Shown: piece by piece, positions 29,376-39,031 of the stretch
Layout of the letters: each line of letters begins with the position of its first letter
Position numbering within the stretch: the first letter of the stretch is position 1
Assembly: GCA_014859445.1 (NCBI GenBank)
Contig: JACUUC010000008.1
Location: 44,109 to 108,108, forward strand
DNA from: Bacterioplanes sp.
GTDB lineage: Bacteria > Pseudomonadota > Gammaproteobacteria > Pseudomonadales > Oceanobacteraceae
DNA length: 64,000 nt
Direction: 5' to 3'
Position numbers and translations under genes: made by a program
The notes under the pieces: model-generated
The model's database searches: none
The model's input: the letters and a program-made list of their open reading frames with translations, nothing else
What the model was told of the DNA's origin: nothing

Positions 29376-30596
29376 TTAAACAGTGTGCGGAGGGTTGTGA
29401 TAACGCTGTGCGATGAGTTCGATTAAATCATGAGCTAAGGCGTTTTTGCTACGGTCGGCAAAATCTTGCTGACCATCTGGCCAATAGACGGTGACGGCAT
29501 TGTTATCGGAGTTAAAGCCAATGTCTTGTCGTGATACGTCATTAGCAATGATTAAATCGAGTTGCTTGCGCGCTAACTTACTGCGCGCATAGGTGTCGAT
29601 GTCTTGCGTTTCGGCGGCAAAACCAATCGTGAATGGGCGTTGTTCATGCTGTGCGACCGTGGCGACGATGTCTGGGTTTTTCACCAGCGTCATTTCGATG
29701 GTGTCGCCGCTTTTTTTGATTTTTTGATTGGCGACGGTCATGGGTCGATAATCCGCTACGGCAGCGGCGGCAATGAATATGTCGCATTCCGGTGTTTGCT
29801 GCAATGCGGCTTCGAGCATGTCGCGAGCACTGCTGACATTGACGAGATGAACGCGAGACGGTGCCTTGATGGTGACTGGGCCGCTAATGAGCGTGACGTG
29901 CGCACCGGCATCAATGGCGGCTTGGGCAAGGGCATACCCCATTTTTCCGGAACTGTGGTTACTGATGTAGCGAACCGGATCGATGGCTTCACGCGTTGGG
30001 CCTGCCGTTATGGTGACACGAACACCGGCCAGCATACCTCGATCGAATAAGTTGGCCAGCGACTGAGTCAGTAATTCTGGCTCTAACATGCGGCCAGGGC
30101 CCACATCGCCACAGGCTTGTTGGCCATCGGCTGGGCCAAAAATATGCAGTTTCCGACCTTTTAAGTCCTGCAATCGTTGCAAGTTGTATTGGGTTGTCTC
30201 GTTGTGCCACATGGCTTGGTTCATGGCCGGAGCAATGGCCAGCGTGGCCTCACTGGCAAGGCATAGCGTGGTCAGCAAGTCGTCGCCCAATCCTTGCGTT
30301 AGACGCGCTATGAAATTGGCAGAGGCTGGGGCGACTAGAATGACATCCGCCCATTTGGCTAGCTCAATATGCCCCATGCCCGCTTCGGCTTCGGGGTTGA
30401 GTAGCGTGTGGTGCACCGGATTGCCGGACAGGGCCTGTAAGGTTAACGGGGTGATGAATTCTTTCGCACCGTTGGTCATCACGACGCGCACGTCTGCTCC
30501 CGACTTTTTTAACAAACGCACCACTTCGGCCGATTTGTAGGCGGCAATTCCGCCAGTAATGCCCAAAATAATGCGTTTGTTGGTGAGTTGTTGCAT
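29376..30596 (-). CDS. coaBC: Bifunctional phosphopantothenoylcysteine decarboxylase/synthetase
   Basis: Joins cysteine to phosphopantothenate and decarboxylates the product in coenzyme A synthesis. It has 406 residues. The N-terminal flavin domain ([20 protein letters not shown]) has the catalytic His in [12 protein letters not shown] and Cys in [15 protein letters not shown]; the C-terminal CoaB domain has [20 protein letters not shown] and the [10 protein letters not shown] block. It is divergent from radC with 108 bases between starts. Confidence 0.97.
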   Translation of the reverse strand: MQQLTNKRIILGITGGIAAYKSAEVVRLLKKSGADVRVVMTNGAKEFITPLTLQALSGNPVHHTLLNPEAEAGMGHIELAKWADVILVAPASANFIARLTQGLGDDLLTTLCLASEATLAIAPAMNQAMWHNETTQYNLQRLQDLKGRKLHIFGPADGQQACGDVGPGRMLEPELLTQSLANLFDRGMLAGVRVTITAGPTREAIDPVRYISNHSSGKMGYALAQAAIDAGAHVTLISGPVTIKAPSRVHLVNVSSARDMLEAALQQTPECDIFIAAAAVADYRPMTVANQKIKKSGDTIEMTLVKNPDIVATVAQHEQRPFTIGFAAETQDIDTYARSKLARKQLDLIIANDVSRQDIGFNSDNNAVTVYWPDGQQDFADRSKNALAHDLIELIAQRYHNPPHTV

Positions 30597-30704
30597 CTCG
30601 GTTCAACCACTGATTAGAATGAAGACAGTATATATCACTCCGCTGTGCGCAATAAGTCCTGTTGGATGTCAGGATGCGCCAGTCCACAAACAAGGAATGT
30701 TGTT

Positions 30705-31379
30705 ATGGCAATTACCGATTGGCCTGCTGCTGAGCGGCCGCGTGAAAAACTCCTGGCGCATGGTGCGCATGCCTTATCCGATGCTGAGTTGTTGGCTATT
30801 TTTTTGCGCACTGGCGTAAAGGGTAAAAGTGCGGTGGATTTGGCGCGTGAATTGCTCCACGATTTTGGTGGTTTACGGCCTTTATTAACGGCCGATGAGG
30901 CGCGTTTTTGTCAGCCGCTGGGTTTGGGGAGTGCCAAATACGCGCAGTTGCAGGCGGTGTTGGAGATGGCGCGTCGCCATTTGGCCGAACAGTTACAGCG
31001 CGGTAATGCACTGACCAGCCCTGAGTTAACAAGGCAGTATTTGTTATCACGCCTACGAGATTTGGATTACGAAGTGTTTGCGGCGTTGTTTTTAGATAAC
31101 CAGCATCGGGTGATTCGTTACCAAGAACTGTTTCAAGGCACCATTGATGGTGCGGCGGTGTATCCTCGCGAAGTGGTAAAGCATGCGCTCAAACTCGGTG
31201 CGGCCGCTGTTATTTTTGCGCACAATCATCCATCGGGCGTGGCGGAACCCAGTTCAGCGGATCGTGCGATAACCGATCGTTTGCAACAGGCGCTCGCGCT
31301 AATGGATATTCGAGTACTGGATCACTTGGTAATAGGTGATGGCTATTGCGAATCGTTCGCTGAGCGAGGCTGGCTATAG
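30705..31379 (+). CDS. radC: RadC/YeeS family JAB-domain protein
   Basis: A 224-residue protein from ATG 30705 ([20 protein letters not shown]), eight bases after an AAGGA site. It has an N-terminal helix-hairpin-helix part and a C-terminal JAB metalloprotease-like domain with [18 protein letters not shown] near residue 172. The chromosomal RadC is not a proven repair protein and its cellular role is unsettled. The location beside coaBC and rpmB is conserved. Confidence 0.95.
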   Translation: MAITDWPAAERPREKLLAHGAHALSDAELLAIFLRTGVKGKSAVDLARELLHDFGGLRPLLTADEARFCQPLGLGSAKYAQLQAVLEMARRHLAEQLQRGNALTSPELTRQYLLSRLRDLDYEVFAALFLDNQHRVIRYQELFQGTIDGAAVYPREVVKHALKLGAAAVIFAHNHPSGVAEPSSADRAITDRLQQALALMDIRVLDHLVIGDGYCESFAERGWL

Positions 31380-31424
31380 GTGCATGAAAAAACACCCGAA
31401 ATTGCTTATTTTTTGCGCTTGCAC

Positions 31425-31453
31425 TTGCTTGGTGTTGCTGGGTTTGGTATAAA
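31425..31453 (+). promoter_or_regulatory. Sigma-70-type promoter of rpmBG
   Basis: TTGCTT (31425-31430) and TATAAA (31448-31453) are separated by 17 bases. This gives a leader of about 105 bases before rpmB. Ribosomal-protein genes are expected to have a strong promoter here. Confidence 0.6.
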
Positions 31454-31565
31454 GCGCAACTCTTTTCAGCCAGGGCTGCTTTACGTCGTCATTTATGATG
31501 ACCTGCCTACGGTTGGTAACGAATTTTAAGTTTTGTTCGATACAGTTAAATCGGGGCCAAGATAA

Positions 31566-31802
31566 ATGTCTAAGGTTTGTCAAGTTACAGGTAAAGGTCC
31601 TGTAACTGGGAATAACGTTTCCCACTCAAATATCAAAACCAAGCGCCGCTTTCTGCCAAACCTGCAATACCATCGTTTTTGGGTTGAAAGTGAAAACCGT
31701 TTCGTACGCCTGCGTGTAACAGCGAAAGGTATGCGCATCATCGATAAGAATGGTATCGATGCTGTTCTTACCCAGATCCGCGCACGCGGTGAAAAAGTCT
31801 AA
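31566..31802 (+). CDS. rpmB: 50S ribosomal protein L28
   Basis: A 78-residue ribosomal protein starting [20 protein letters not shown], identical in layout to gammaproteobacterial L28, with the [14 protein letters not shown] block. Only the first conserved Cys region of the zinc-type L28 is visible, as in E. coli. rpmG follows after 11 bases. Confidence 0.98.
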   Translation: MSKVCQVTGKGPVTGNNVSHSNIKTKRRFLPNLQYHRFWVESENRFVRLRVTAKGMRIIDKNGIDAVLTQIRARGEKV

Positions 31803-31813
31803 GGAGACCTATT

Positions 31814-31972
31814 ATGCCACGCGATAAAATTCGTCTGGTTTCAAGTGCCGGTACTGGTCACTTCTATACCACAGACAAAAACAAGCGCACCATGCCTGAG
31901 AAAATGGAGATCAAAAAATTTGATCCAACCATCCGTCAGCACGTGATGTACAAAGAAGCCAAAATTAAATAA
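31814..31972 (+). CDS. rpmG: 50S ribosomal protein L33
   Basis: A 52-residue protein, ATG 31814 to TAA 31972, beginning [20 protein letters not shown] and ending [10 protein letters not shown]. There is a clean AAGGAG site eight bases before the start. The C-x-x-C knuckles of zinc-binding L33 are absent, so this is the cysteine-free form. It forms an operon with rpmB and ends at a strong terminator. Confidence 0.97.
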   Translation: MPRDKIRLVSSAGTGHFYTTDKNKRTMPEKMEIKKFDPTIRQHVMYKEAKIK

Positions 31973-31988
31973 GCTTTTTTGTCGCGCT

Positions 31989-32017
31989 AAAAAACCCAGC
32001 CCTGCTGGGTTTTTTTA
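31989..32017 (+). terminator. Intrinsic terminator of rpmBG
   Basis: AAAACCCAGC-CCT-GCTGGGTTTT: a seven-base GC-rich stem with a three-base loop and a run of seven T. Confidence 0.95.
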
Positions 32018-32072
32018 TGCCTGCGATTTACTGGCATAATGTGTTTTTTGTGGGTCATTGTAGAGTGCTGAC

Positions 32073-32882
32073 ATGCCAGAACTACCCGAAGTTGAAACCA
32101 CGCTGCGCGGAATTACTCCTTGGCTGCAAGGTCAGGTGATTGAGTCGGTGGTTATTCGACAACCTTCACTGCGTTGGCCAATCGCACAGGAGATCGAAAC
32201 CTTAACTGGGCAGACTATTCGTCGGTTAACACGCCGAGCTAAGTATCTGTTGATTGAAACCGACATTGGCACGGCCATTTGGCACCTGGGCATGTCGGGT
32301 TCATTGCGCCTAGTGGGTGAGGGTGAACCCTTCAAAAAGCACGATCATGTCGAGTGGTTGCTCAGTAACGGTAAGCGTTTGCGCTATCATGATCCTCGTC
32401 GTTTTGGCGCTTTGTTATGGCAGGGGGTTGATGAAGTATGCGCCCACTTGCAGCATTTAGGCCCTGAACCTCTATCTGAGGCGTTTGATGCGGATTATCT
32501 CTATCAGCGCAGCCGCGGTAAATCTCAGGCAATCAAGACGTTCATTATGGATGGTAAGGTCGTGGTTGGCGTCGGTAATATCTACGCCAACGAGAGTTTG
32601 TTTCTGGCAGGCATTCGTCCTACCGTGGCGGCCGGAAAAATTAGCCGGGCGCGATATGTCCGACTGGTCGATCATATCAAACAGGTGCTGGCGGGGGCTA
32701 TTGAGCAGGGCGGTACGACCTTGCGCGACTTTGTTGGTGGTGATGGGCAACCCGGCTACTTTGCCCAGCAGCTGTATGTTTACGGCCGTGGCGGTCAGGC
32801 ATGTAAACAATGCGCTTCCACGCTACAAGAAATTCGCCAAGGGCAACGAGCGACGGTTTTCTGCCGCCGGTGTCAGCGATAA
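32073..32882 (+). CDS. mutM: Formamidopyrimidine-DNA glycosylase
   Basis: Removes oxidised purines such as 8-oxoguanine and nicks the strand. It has 269 residues. The catalytic Pro2-Glu3 is intact ([14 protein letters not shown]), the helix-2-turn-helix region with [16 protein letters not shown] lies near residue 167, and the C-terminal zinc finger has CKQC and CRRC. It has its own short upstream region after the rpmBG terminator. Confidence 0.97.
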   Translation: MPELPEVETTLRGITPWLQGQVIESVVIRQPSLRWPIAQEIETLTGQTIRRLTRRAKYLLIETDIGTAIWHLGMSGSLRLVGEGEPFKKHDHVEWLLSNGKRLRYHDPRRFGALLWQGVDEVCAHLQHLGPEPLSEAFDADYLYQRSRGKSQAIKTFIMDGKVVVGVGNIYANESLFLAGIRPTVAAGKISRARYVRLVDHIKQVLAGAIEQGGTTLRDFVGGDGQPGYFAQQLYVYGRGGQACKQCASTLQEIRQGQRATVFCRRCQR

Positions 32883-32969
32883 CATTGTTGCGTGAGTCGT
32901 GACGACCCGCGCGAGCCCTGCTATAGTCAAGGCAATTATGGCCAGTTGCAGTTATTAAGAGGAATCACT

Positions 32970-33809
32970 ATGCAAGTGAAGGCAGCCTTAGGGAAAACCA
33001 TTACCGTCGCGGTCACGGCTGCGCTTTTGAGCGTGGGTAATTTGGCCAATGCTCAACGTATTGATGATCAGCCCAGCGCTGGGGCGATGGTCGCAGATGC
33101 CGTGTTTGCACGACCTGCGTATTTTGCGCTCTCACAAGTGGGTGCTTTGGTCTATGCCGCAACGTTACCATTTACTTTATTGGGTGGTAACGCAGAGCAA
33201 GCCGCTGAAACCCTAGTGATCACGCCATTGCAAGGTGCCTTTGTGCGTTGCTTAGGCTGCGGTGGTATGCCTAATGAAGTCAGTCGATTACGAGAAGGCG
33301 ATGGCAAACGCATTCAGCATTTTGTGATGTTGAGTGGTGGTTATAGTGAAATGGAAGCCTCTAATATCGCGAATCGAGATGAGTCCAGCGATGGTGCCAA
33401 CCTCGGTTTGTACTTAGGTTCTCATTTTGCATTATCCGATCGCAGCCGTTTTGATGTGATGTTGGGTGTTAAACAACTGGCCGATTTTGAAGCCGAAGCC
33501 ACGTCAGGTGATTTCACGGATACGGTACGTTCTTATCAAATCGTGACTCGATTTGGTCGTGAGCTGGGTGGTACCGATTTGATGTTCAAACTCGGCATGC
33601 ATGCTTGGCAGACGGATCGCGAATATCGTTCCGGTGACGCAGGTGACTTTGCGGGTTACGATTTCTTTTATGGGATCGGTTGGGATTTTGTAAAAACCGA
33701 TGGTGTGCGCTTCGGCATTGATTACACGCGCTATGGTCTGGAAGACAGTGGTAACGACTATAAAGCCAATATCGATACCTATGATCTTAATTTTAGCGTG
33801 ATGTTTTAA
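32970..33809 (+). CDS. Outer-membrane beta-barrel protein of unknown function
   Basis: A 279-residue exported protein: signal peptide in the first 28 residues (ends NLANA), then a short N-terminal region with CLGCGG near 112 and a barrel of alternating strands that ends FSVMF, an aromatic terminus recognised by Bam. I chose ATG 32970 after GAGG at proper spacing. The two cysteines of CLGC are unusual in a barrel and could form a disulfide. No family was recognised. A terminator follows at 33826. Confidence 0.65.
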   Translation: MQVKAALGKTITVAVTAALLSVGNLANAQRIDDQPSAGAMVADAVFARPAYFALSQVGALVYAATLPFTLLGGNAEQAAETLVITPLQGAFVRCLGCGGMPNEVSRLREGDGKRIQHFVMLSGGYSEMEASNIANRDESSDGANLGLYLGSHFALSDRSRFDVMLGVKQLADFEAEATSGDFTDTVRSYQIVTRFGRELGGTDLMFKLGMHAWQTDREYRSGDAGDFAGYDFFYGIGWDFVKTDGVRFGIDYTRYGLEDSGNDYKANIDTYDLNFSVMF

Positions 33810-33825
33810 CGGAAGACGATGACAG

Positions 33826-33851
33826 AAAGGGAGCTTCGGCTCTCTTTTTTT
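33826..33851 (+). terminator. Intrinsic terminator with UUCG loop
   Basis: GGGAGC-TTCG-GCTCTC followed by a T-run ends the outer-membrane protein gene and separates it from rpoH. Confidence 0.88.
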
Positions 33852-33923
33852 ATGGTCGTAGCGTTCAACACCATTGTTGCCCTAGCAATCACAAACTGTT
33901 CAAGATTGAACCTTTTAGGCGGT

Positions 33924-33951
33924 TTGCCATCCAATCTCACAGTGTTACACT
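33924..33951 (+). promoter_or_regulatory. Candidate sigma-70 promoter of rpoH
   Basis: TTGCCA (33924-33929) and TACACT (33946-33951) with 16 bases between, about 65 bases upstream of the rpoH start. Other heat-shock-type promoter elements were not obvious in this gap. Confidence 0.4.
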
Positions 33952-34019
33952 GTTACCGCACTTGCTGAGTTACAAGTGTTTTTTATGCGTATTAACTCAC
34001 TTTATTTTAGGAGCGTTGA

Positions 34020-34889
34020 ATGAGTAAAGGTTTATTAGCGATCAATGCCTTATCGCCCGGCGCCAATCTTGAATCGTATATTGCCACCGTCAATGGCATT
34101 CCGGTATTAACGCCAGATGAAGAGAAGGCGCTGGCTGACCGCTTACATTACGAAGGCGATCTTGAAGCGGCTCGTCTCTTGGTGATGTCGCACATGCGTT
34201 TTGTGGTTCACATTGCCCGTAGTTATTCGGGTTACGGTCTTAATCAGGCGGATTTGATTCAAGAAGGTAACGTTGGCTTGATGAAAGCCGTGAAACGTTT
34301 TAATCCAGAAGTGGGTGTGCGTTTGGTGTCGTTTGCGGTGCATTGGATTAAGGCCGAAATACACGAGTACATTCTGCGTAACTGGCGCATTGTGAAAGTA
34401 GCCACCACGAAATCACAGCGCAAGTTGTTTTTTAATCTGCGTAGCCAAAAGAAAACACTGGGCTGGCTGAGTGTCGACGAAGCGAATGCCATTGCCGACG
34501 ACTTGGGTGTTGAGACCAAAACGGTTTTCGAAATGGAAGGTCGATTAAACGCTTACGATGCCGCCTTTGATGCAGGCGCCGACGACGATGACGACACGGC
34601 GTATAAGTCACCGGCGTATTATCTAGAAGACCACAGCGCCGATCCGGCCTTGCAGGTAGAAAGCGATAACTATGAACAAGATGCCAATGATCGTTTGGCT
34701 TTGGCGCTCGATCAACTAGATGACCGCAGTCGTGAAATTTTGCAGCAACGTTGGTTGAATGACAGTAAGGCGACACTGCATGACTTGGCTGCGGTGTACG
34801 AAGTCTCTGCAGAGCGCATTCGCCAGTTAGAAAAGAATGCGATGAAAAAATTGAAGGACGCGATGGGTTCGGTATTGTTACCAGCCTAA
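34020..34889 (+). CDS. rpoH: Heat-shock sigma factor RpoH (sigma-32)
   Basis: A 289-residue sigma factor that directs heat-shock transcription. Region 2 contains [20 protein letters not shown] near residue 78, the RpoH box QRKLFFNLR lies near 138, and region 4 ends with [20 protein letters not shown] HTH ([20 protein letters not shown]). An acidic insert (DAGADDDDD) near residue 183 is typical of the linker but long here. rpoH is usually behind ftsX in this group; here it is not, which is notable. A PAS gene follows 54 bases later. Confidence 0.95.
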   Translation: MSKGLLAINALSPGANLESYIATVNGIPVLTPDEEKALADRLHYEGDLEAARLLVMSHMRFVVHIARSYSGYGLNQADLIQEGNVGLMKAVKRFNPEVGVRLVSFAVHWIKAEIHEYILRNWRIVKVATTKSQRKLFFNLRSQKKTLGWLSVDEANAIADDLGVETKTVFEMEGRLNAYDAAFDAGADDDDDTAYKSPAYYLEDHSADPALQVESDNYEQDANDRLALALDQLDDRSREILQQRWLNDSKATLHDLAAVYEVSAERIRQLEKNAMKKLKDAMGSVLLPA

Positions 34890-34943
34890 TGTTTTGGCCT
34901 CGATACGTTATTGTATCGGGGCCATGATTCATGGAGGAATCGT

Positions 34944-35822
34944 ATGCGAGCTGCCGATCTTATTCGTTTGTTGCAACAGTACGACCCCAATACCGACATC
35001 ACCGTCGATTTCCAGAACAATCAACCCAACGTTATTACCTGCAGTGACGACGACCGTCGTGGCTGTTACGAAGCCTTGGTCGAAAAAGCCGAAGATGGCT
35101 TATTGGTCATCAATCCTCAAGGATATATCACCTACGCCAATCCTTTTTTGTGTTTGATTGCGGAATACAATTCGGTTGATCTTGCAGGGAAACACATCTC
35201 TCTGCTCATTGCGGAAGAGGATGCCGACCTTGTGCGGGAGCGACTTGCCGCGATGACTGGAACCCCTCAACATCGGCGCTTTACGGCAAGATTATGCACT
35301 CGCCAGCAGCAGTATCGCTGGGTTCAGTTATCACTGACCCCGGTGCTCGGAGACAGTGGCCAGTGTCGAGGTTGTATGATGACCATCACAGACCTATCAT
35401 TGCAAAGTCGATTTTTAGCGCCCTCGAATGAACCATTGAACGATAAAGTAGAGTGGATATACGACCAACTGAATCGGTTGCGAGTATTGCGCAGTACTTT
35501 AATGGCCGAATTGGAACAGCTCGTTGAGTTGCCTCGCATTGCTGCTACGCCATTCTGGCATCAAGGTCGGTATTTGTATTTGAATCAACCGCAAGTCGAT
35601 GGTCGACGTAAGCGTCAGTACATTGGCTCTCAGCCAGACAATATTAAAGCGGCGTTGTCTGCGATACGCAATCAGCAGCGTCATGATGCGATACAACAAG
35701 AATTGGCACGCATTGATAGCCAGATCCGTACCGCCACGTTCCGTTTAGACAGCTTTTTGTTAGAACTCGCCAAGCTGCCACCGGCTCAATCGGCAGTTAC
35801 TCCAATTCGTCAGACTGCATAA
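34944..35822 (+). CDS. PAS-domain protein of unknown output
   Basis: A 292-residue protein from ATG 34944 behind a GAGGAA ribosome site. Residues about 40-160 form a PAS domain (VEKAEDGLLVINPQGYITYA, then the MTGTPQHRRFTARL and WVQLSLTPVLGDSGQ strands). No kinase, GGDEF or HTH follows. The C-terminal 120 residues contain QVDGRRKRQYIGSQPDNIKA and long helices, a pattern similar to DUF6788-type proteins that I cannot confirm. It could be a cytoplasmic sensor acting through protein contact. No membrane segment is seen. Confidence 0.7.
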   Translation: MRAADLIRLLQQYDPNTDITVDFQNNQPNVITCSDDDRRGCYEALVEKAEDGLLVINPQGYITYANPFLCLIAEYNSVDLAGKHISLLIAEEDADLVRERLAAMTGTPQHRRFTARLCTRQQQYRWVQLSLTPVLGDSGQCRGCMMTITDLSLQSRFLAPSNEPLNDKVEWIYDQLNRLRVLRSTLMAELEQLVELPRIAATPFWHQGRYLYLNQPQVDGRRKRQYIGSQPDNIKAALSAIRNQQRHDAIQQELARIDSQIRTATFRLDSFLLELAKLPPAQSAVTPIRQTA

Positions 35823-35847
35823 AGCCAGTGGCATTGTTTAGCGGGTA

Positions 35848-37218
35848 TTAAAATGCGCGACGAACCCCTAATGCCAAAGAGTGGACGGTGGTTGTAACAT
35901 TACCGTTGAGACGAGACCCACTTGAGGTTAGTTCATTTTGATCTAATGCACGCTTTTGTTGCAGGGTGTGTTGGTAGCCAACATCGAGCGTCAGTGAGGA
36001 GTTCAACGCATAGCTCATGCCCATCGATAGCGCATGGTAATCATCGAAGGGGAAATCTAATTTTGTTTTGCTATCAGGAATTGGCGTTTGATCAATAGCA
36101 AAACCAGCACGCAGTGTAATTTGTGGTGATAGCGTGTAGTAACCCCCCAGTGCCAAACGATACGAATCATCCCATTGATAGTCTGTCGGTATTTCCGTTA
36201 AAGCGGTTATCGTCGTATTCGAGCTTTGAATGGCTAACTCCTGAAAACGAGACCATCGAGTCCATCCGATGTCCGTTTGTATCCCCCAGTTCGAAAAATC
36301 ATGGACGTAGCTGATGTTTGCTGATTCCGGAATCACCATTTGTACATCGCCTGTTGCTGTCGTATTAGGCAAGTCAGCCAGACCGGTAAAAATTGCGGCG
36401 CTGCTAGGGAAGGTAACAGAGGCCTTACCACGCAAATCTTGCACAATGCGCGAACGATAACTCATACCTAGACGGCTTTGTTTGGTGATATCGATTAACG
36501 CACCAGCACTAAAACCTATCGCGGTGTTTTTGCCCCTCATCACAAAAAGTCCATCGTGCTTGTTGCTGCCAAGGCTTGTTGACGCAATGCCAAGATCGTT
36601 GCAGCTGAAGGGACCTAAATCGCCATTGGCTTCGGCGCCATAGCAAATGGCACTGGTGTTAATAGCAACGTCTGAATTCGCATCAAAATATTGGATGATC
36701 AGGCTGGCACCAAGGTTAATCTTGTCGTTGGCTTTCAACGCCATGGATAAGCCGGTATTTATCCCGGTTATTTCACTTTGTGTCACGTGATAGCGGCCAA
36801 CGGATTGCTTGCCGAAGTTAGTACCTGTGGCGTAAGGAGCATTGACGAAAGCACCAAAAGCGATATTGTCATTGAGTTGTTGCACGTAATAGAACGTTGG
36901 TAAGACATCAACGTTGTTTGCTCTTGCCGGTTTTCCCAAAATAGCAGTGCTGCCATCGCCGGTACTGGCCATACCATCAAAATCGGATCGGACATGAATC
37001 ACAGAGGCGTTAAATCCCCATTGATTTCCGACTTTTAACATTGCAGCCGGATTGTAGTAAGCGGTTGACGCATCATCGATTGCGGCGGCGCCTGCTGAAA
37101 ACGCATCACCTAAGCGCAGAGCGGATTGCTCATCGACGTAATAGCCTTGTGATAGTGCGTGGCTGGCAATGAAAAAACTCAGTGGTGTTAGCCAGAGTGC
37201 TGGGCGAAGAGAAAGCAT
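35848..37218 (-). CDS. fadL: FadL-family outer-membrane long-chain fatty acid/hydrocarbon transporter
   Basis: A 456-residue outer-membrane porin. The signal peptide ends near residue 23 (SHALSQ), followed by the conserved plug segment SALRLGDAFSAGAAAIDDAS then TAYYNPAAML. It ends LGVRRAF with the required terminal Phe. FadL proteins pass long-chain fatty acids and other hydrophobic compounds through a lateral opening. I chose ATG 37218, seven bases after AAGGA, over an upstream TTG. It is divergent from the phospholipase D gene. Confidence 0.92.
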   Translation of the reverse strand: MLSLRPALWLTPLSFFIASHALSQGYYVDEQSALRLGDAFSAGAAAIDDASTAYYNPAAMLKVGNQWGFNASVIHVRSDFDGMASTGDGSTAILGKPARANNVDVLPTFYYVQQLNDNIAFGAFVNAPYATGTNFGKQSVGRYHVTQSEITGINTGLSMALKANDKINLGASLIIQYFDANSDVAINTSAICYGAEANGDLGPFSCNDLGIASTSLGSNKHDGLFVMRGKNTAIGFSAGALIDITKQSRLGMSYRSRIVQDLRGKASVTFPSSAAIFTGLADLPNTTATGDVQMVIPESANISYVHDFSNWGIQTDIGWTRWSRFQELAIQSSNTTITALTEIPTDYQWDDSYRLALGGYYTLSPQITLRAGFAIDQTPIPDSKTKLDFPFDDYHALSMGMSYALNSSLTLDVGYQHTLQQKRALDQNELTSSGSRLNGNVTTTVHSLALGVRRAF

Positions 37219-37411
37219 GATCAATCCTTATTGTTATTTATTTGGTACTAAGGTACTTAAAAATAAGGGATTTGCCAAGCTTGTTGATTAGTTGCATTTT
37301 AATTTAGATTACAAAAAGTCAGCTCCAATCTAGGAATCATACAAACTGCATTTAACAAGGTCGTTCATGTGTCATTTGTGTGACAATACTATTTTTTCAA
37401 GAGGAGCTGAT

Positions 37412-38947
37412 GTGAGTAGGATCCGACATAGCATCTGTCTTTTCGGTATTGTACTGCTCGTTATGTTGCAGGGGTGCAGTTTGCCGGCACTGCAACCGCG
37501 ACAAGAGAGTACGTTCATACCCTTATTTGAGGTTGAAGATACCGGCTTGGGTCGAGGTATTTTGCCGCTAGTCGAAGCTCGCAATGGCTTGTCGGGCTAC
37601 TACCCATTAACCGATTCATTGGATGCGTTCGCTGCGCGGATGTTGATGATTTATGCGGCGGAGCGTTCATTAGATGTTCAATACTATATCTGGCGACGTG
37701 ATCTAACGGGTGTTCTGCTTTTAGGTGCTTTGTACGATAGCGCAGAGCGTGGGGTACGGGTACGGTTGTTGTTAGACGATCATGGCACCGCCGATCTGGA
37801 TGATTTGTTAACCGTGCTGAATCAACATCCCAATATCGAAGTGCGTTTATTCAATCCCTATCCGAATCGTCGTTTCAAATACAGTCGTTTCCTTTGGGAT
37901 CCGCATTTGGCAAACCGCCGTATGCACAATAAATCCATCATAGCTGACAATCTGGTTGCCTTAGGAGGTGGTCGTAATATCGGCGATGAATACTTCGGTG
38001 CTACCGATGGCATTTTGTTCAGTGACTTAGACGTGTTGGTGGTTGGGCCCGTTGTGCAAGAGACGTCCGCTGACTTCGATCAATTCTGGCAGTCTCCGTT
38101 GTCATATCCATCGGATCAACTGATTGATCTTGATGTGACAGAAGATGTCCTTTTTATGGTGCTCATGGATAAGTATCGAGCACCTAACAATGCCCATTAC
38201 TTGCAAGCGGTGATCAATAATGAGCTATTGGCGCGGGTAGTGAGTGGTGATCTTATGTTGCAATGGGTTGACGTCGATTTGGTCAGCGATTCTCCCGTTA
38301 AAATCAAAGGTCATGAGCAAGGCGATGCGTCACTAGTCGCTCAGCTGGCGGAGGTTCTGGATAAGCCAACGACATCGCTGGATATTGTTTCACCGTATTT
38401 TGTTCCAGGCAAAAAAGGTGTTGACGCTTTGGTTGCATTACAACGTCGAGGCGTTCAAGTTCGTGTACTAACGAATGCACGTGAGTCGACGGATGTTTTG
38501 GCGGTTCATGCGGGCTATGCTCGTTATCGTAAAGCCTTGCTACGTGAAGGCATCGAGTTGTATGAAATGCGCCGTCATATGCATCAGGATGAGCGTGACG
38601 AGAAAAATCAACTGTGGGGTAGTTCGGGTACCAGTTTGCATGCAAAAACGTTCGCAATTAATCGGCAGCGAGTATTCATTGGATCCTTTAATTTTGATCC
38701 TCGTTCGGTATTTTTAAACAGCGAAATGGGATTTGTGATTCACAGTCCACCTTTGGCACAGGCAATCAGCGCTACGTTTACAGAAGCATTGCCAGCCGTT
38801 GCTTATCGCGTGACGTTATCGGAAACAGGACGACTGCAATGGCACTTAGCCAATGGCGTTGTGCTTGATAGGGAACCTGGTAGCGGATTCTGGGGCAATC
38901 GATTGTTGAATGTTTTGTCGATTTTACCCATCGAAGGATTGCTGTGA
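37412..38947 (+). CDS. Phospholipase D-family lipoprotein (cardiolipin synthase-like)
   Basis: A 511-residue protein from GTG 37412, which has a GAGGAG site; an ATG at 37367 would add 15 residues with no signal-like character. The N-terminus ends LVMLQGCS, a lipobox, so it is a predicted lipoprotein. Two HKD motifs are present: HNKSIIADNLVALGGGRN near residue 170 and HAKTFAINRQRVFIGSFN near 410. In the second the usual Asp is Asn, but the His and Lys are intact. The family makes or remodels cardiolipin or cleaves phosphodiesters. Confidence 0.85.
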   Translation: MSRIRHSICLFGIVLLVMLQGCSLPALQPRQESTFIPLFEVEDTGLGRGILPLVEARNGLSGYYPLTDSLDAFAARMLMIYAAERSLDVQYYIWRRDLTGVLLLGALYDSAERGVRVRLLLDDHGTADLDDLLTVLNQHPNIEVRLFNPYPNRRFKYSRFLWDPHLANRRMHNKSIIADNLVALGGGRNIGDEYFGATDGILFSDLDVLVVGPVVQETSADFDQFWQSPLSYPSDQLIDLDVTEDVLFMVLMDKYRAPNNAHYLQAVINNELLARVVSGDLMLQWVDVDLVSDSPVKIKGHEQGDASLVAQLAEVLDKPTTSLDIVSPYFVPGKKGVDALVALQRRGVQVRVLTNARESTDVLAVHAGYARYRKALLREGIELYEMRRHMHQDERDEKNQLWGSSGTSLHAKTFAINRQRVFIGSFNFDPRSVFLNSEMGFVIHSPPLAQAISATFTEALPAVAYRVTLSETGRLQWHLANGVVLDREPGSGFWGNRLLNVLSILPIEGLL

Positions 38948-39031
38948 GCATGGCGTAATACACCATATTCTGTGTATTCAGCACGTGCTAATCTCATTTG
39001 TTAATAAAAAACAAAATAATAAGAGCGTATT

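Noticed and set aside
34432..34932. 166-codon minus-strand frame opposite rpoH
   Set aside because: It is antisense to the C-terminal regions of RpoH, is rich in Arg, His and Pro as expected of a shadow frame, and has no support.
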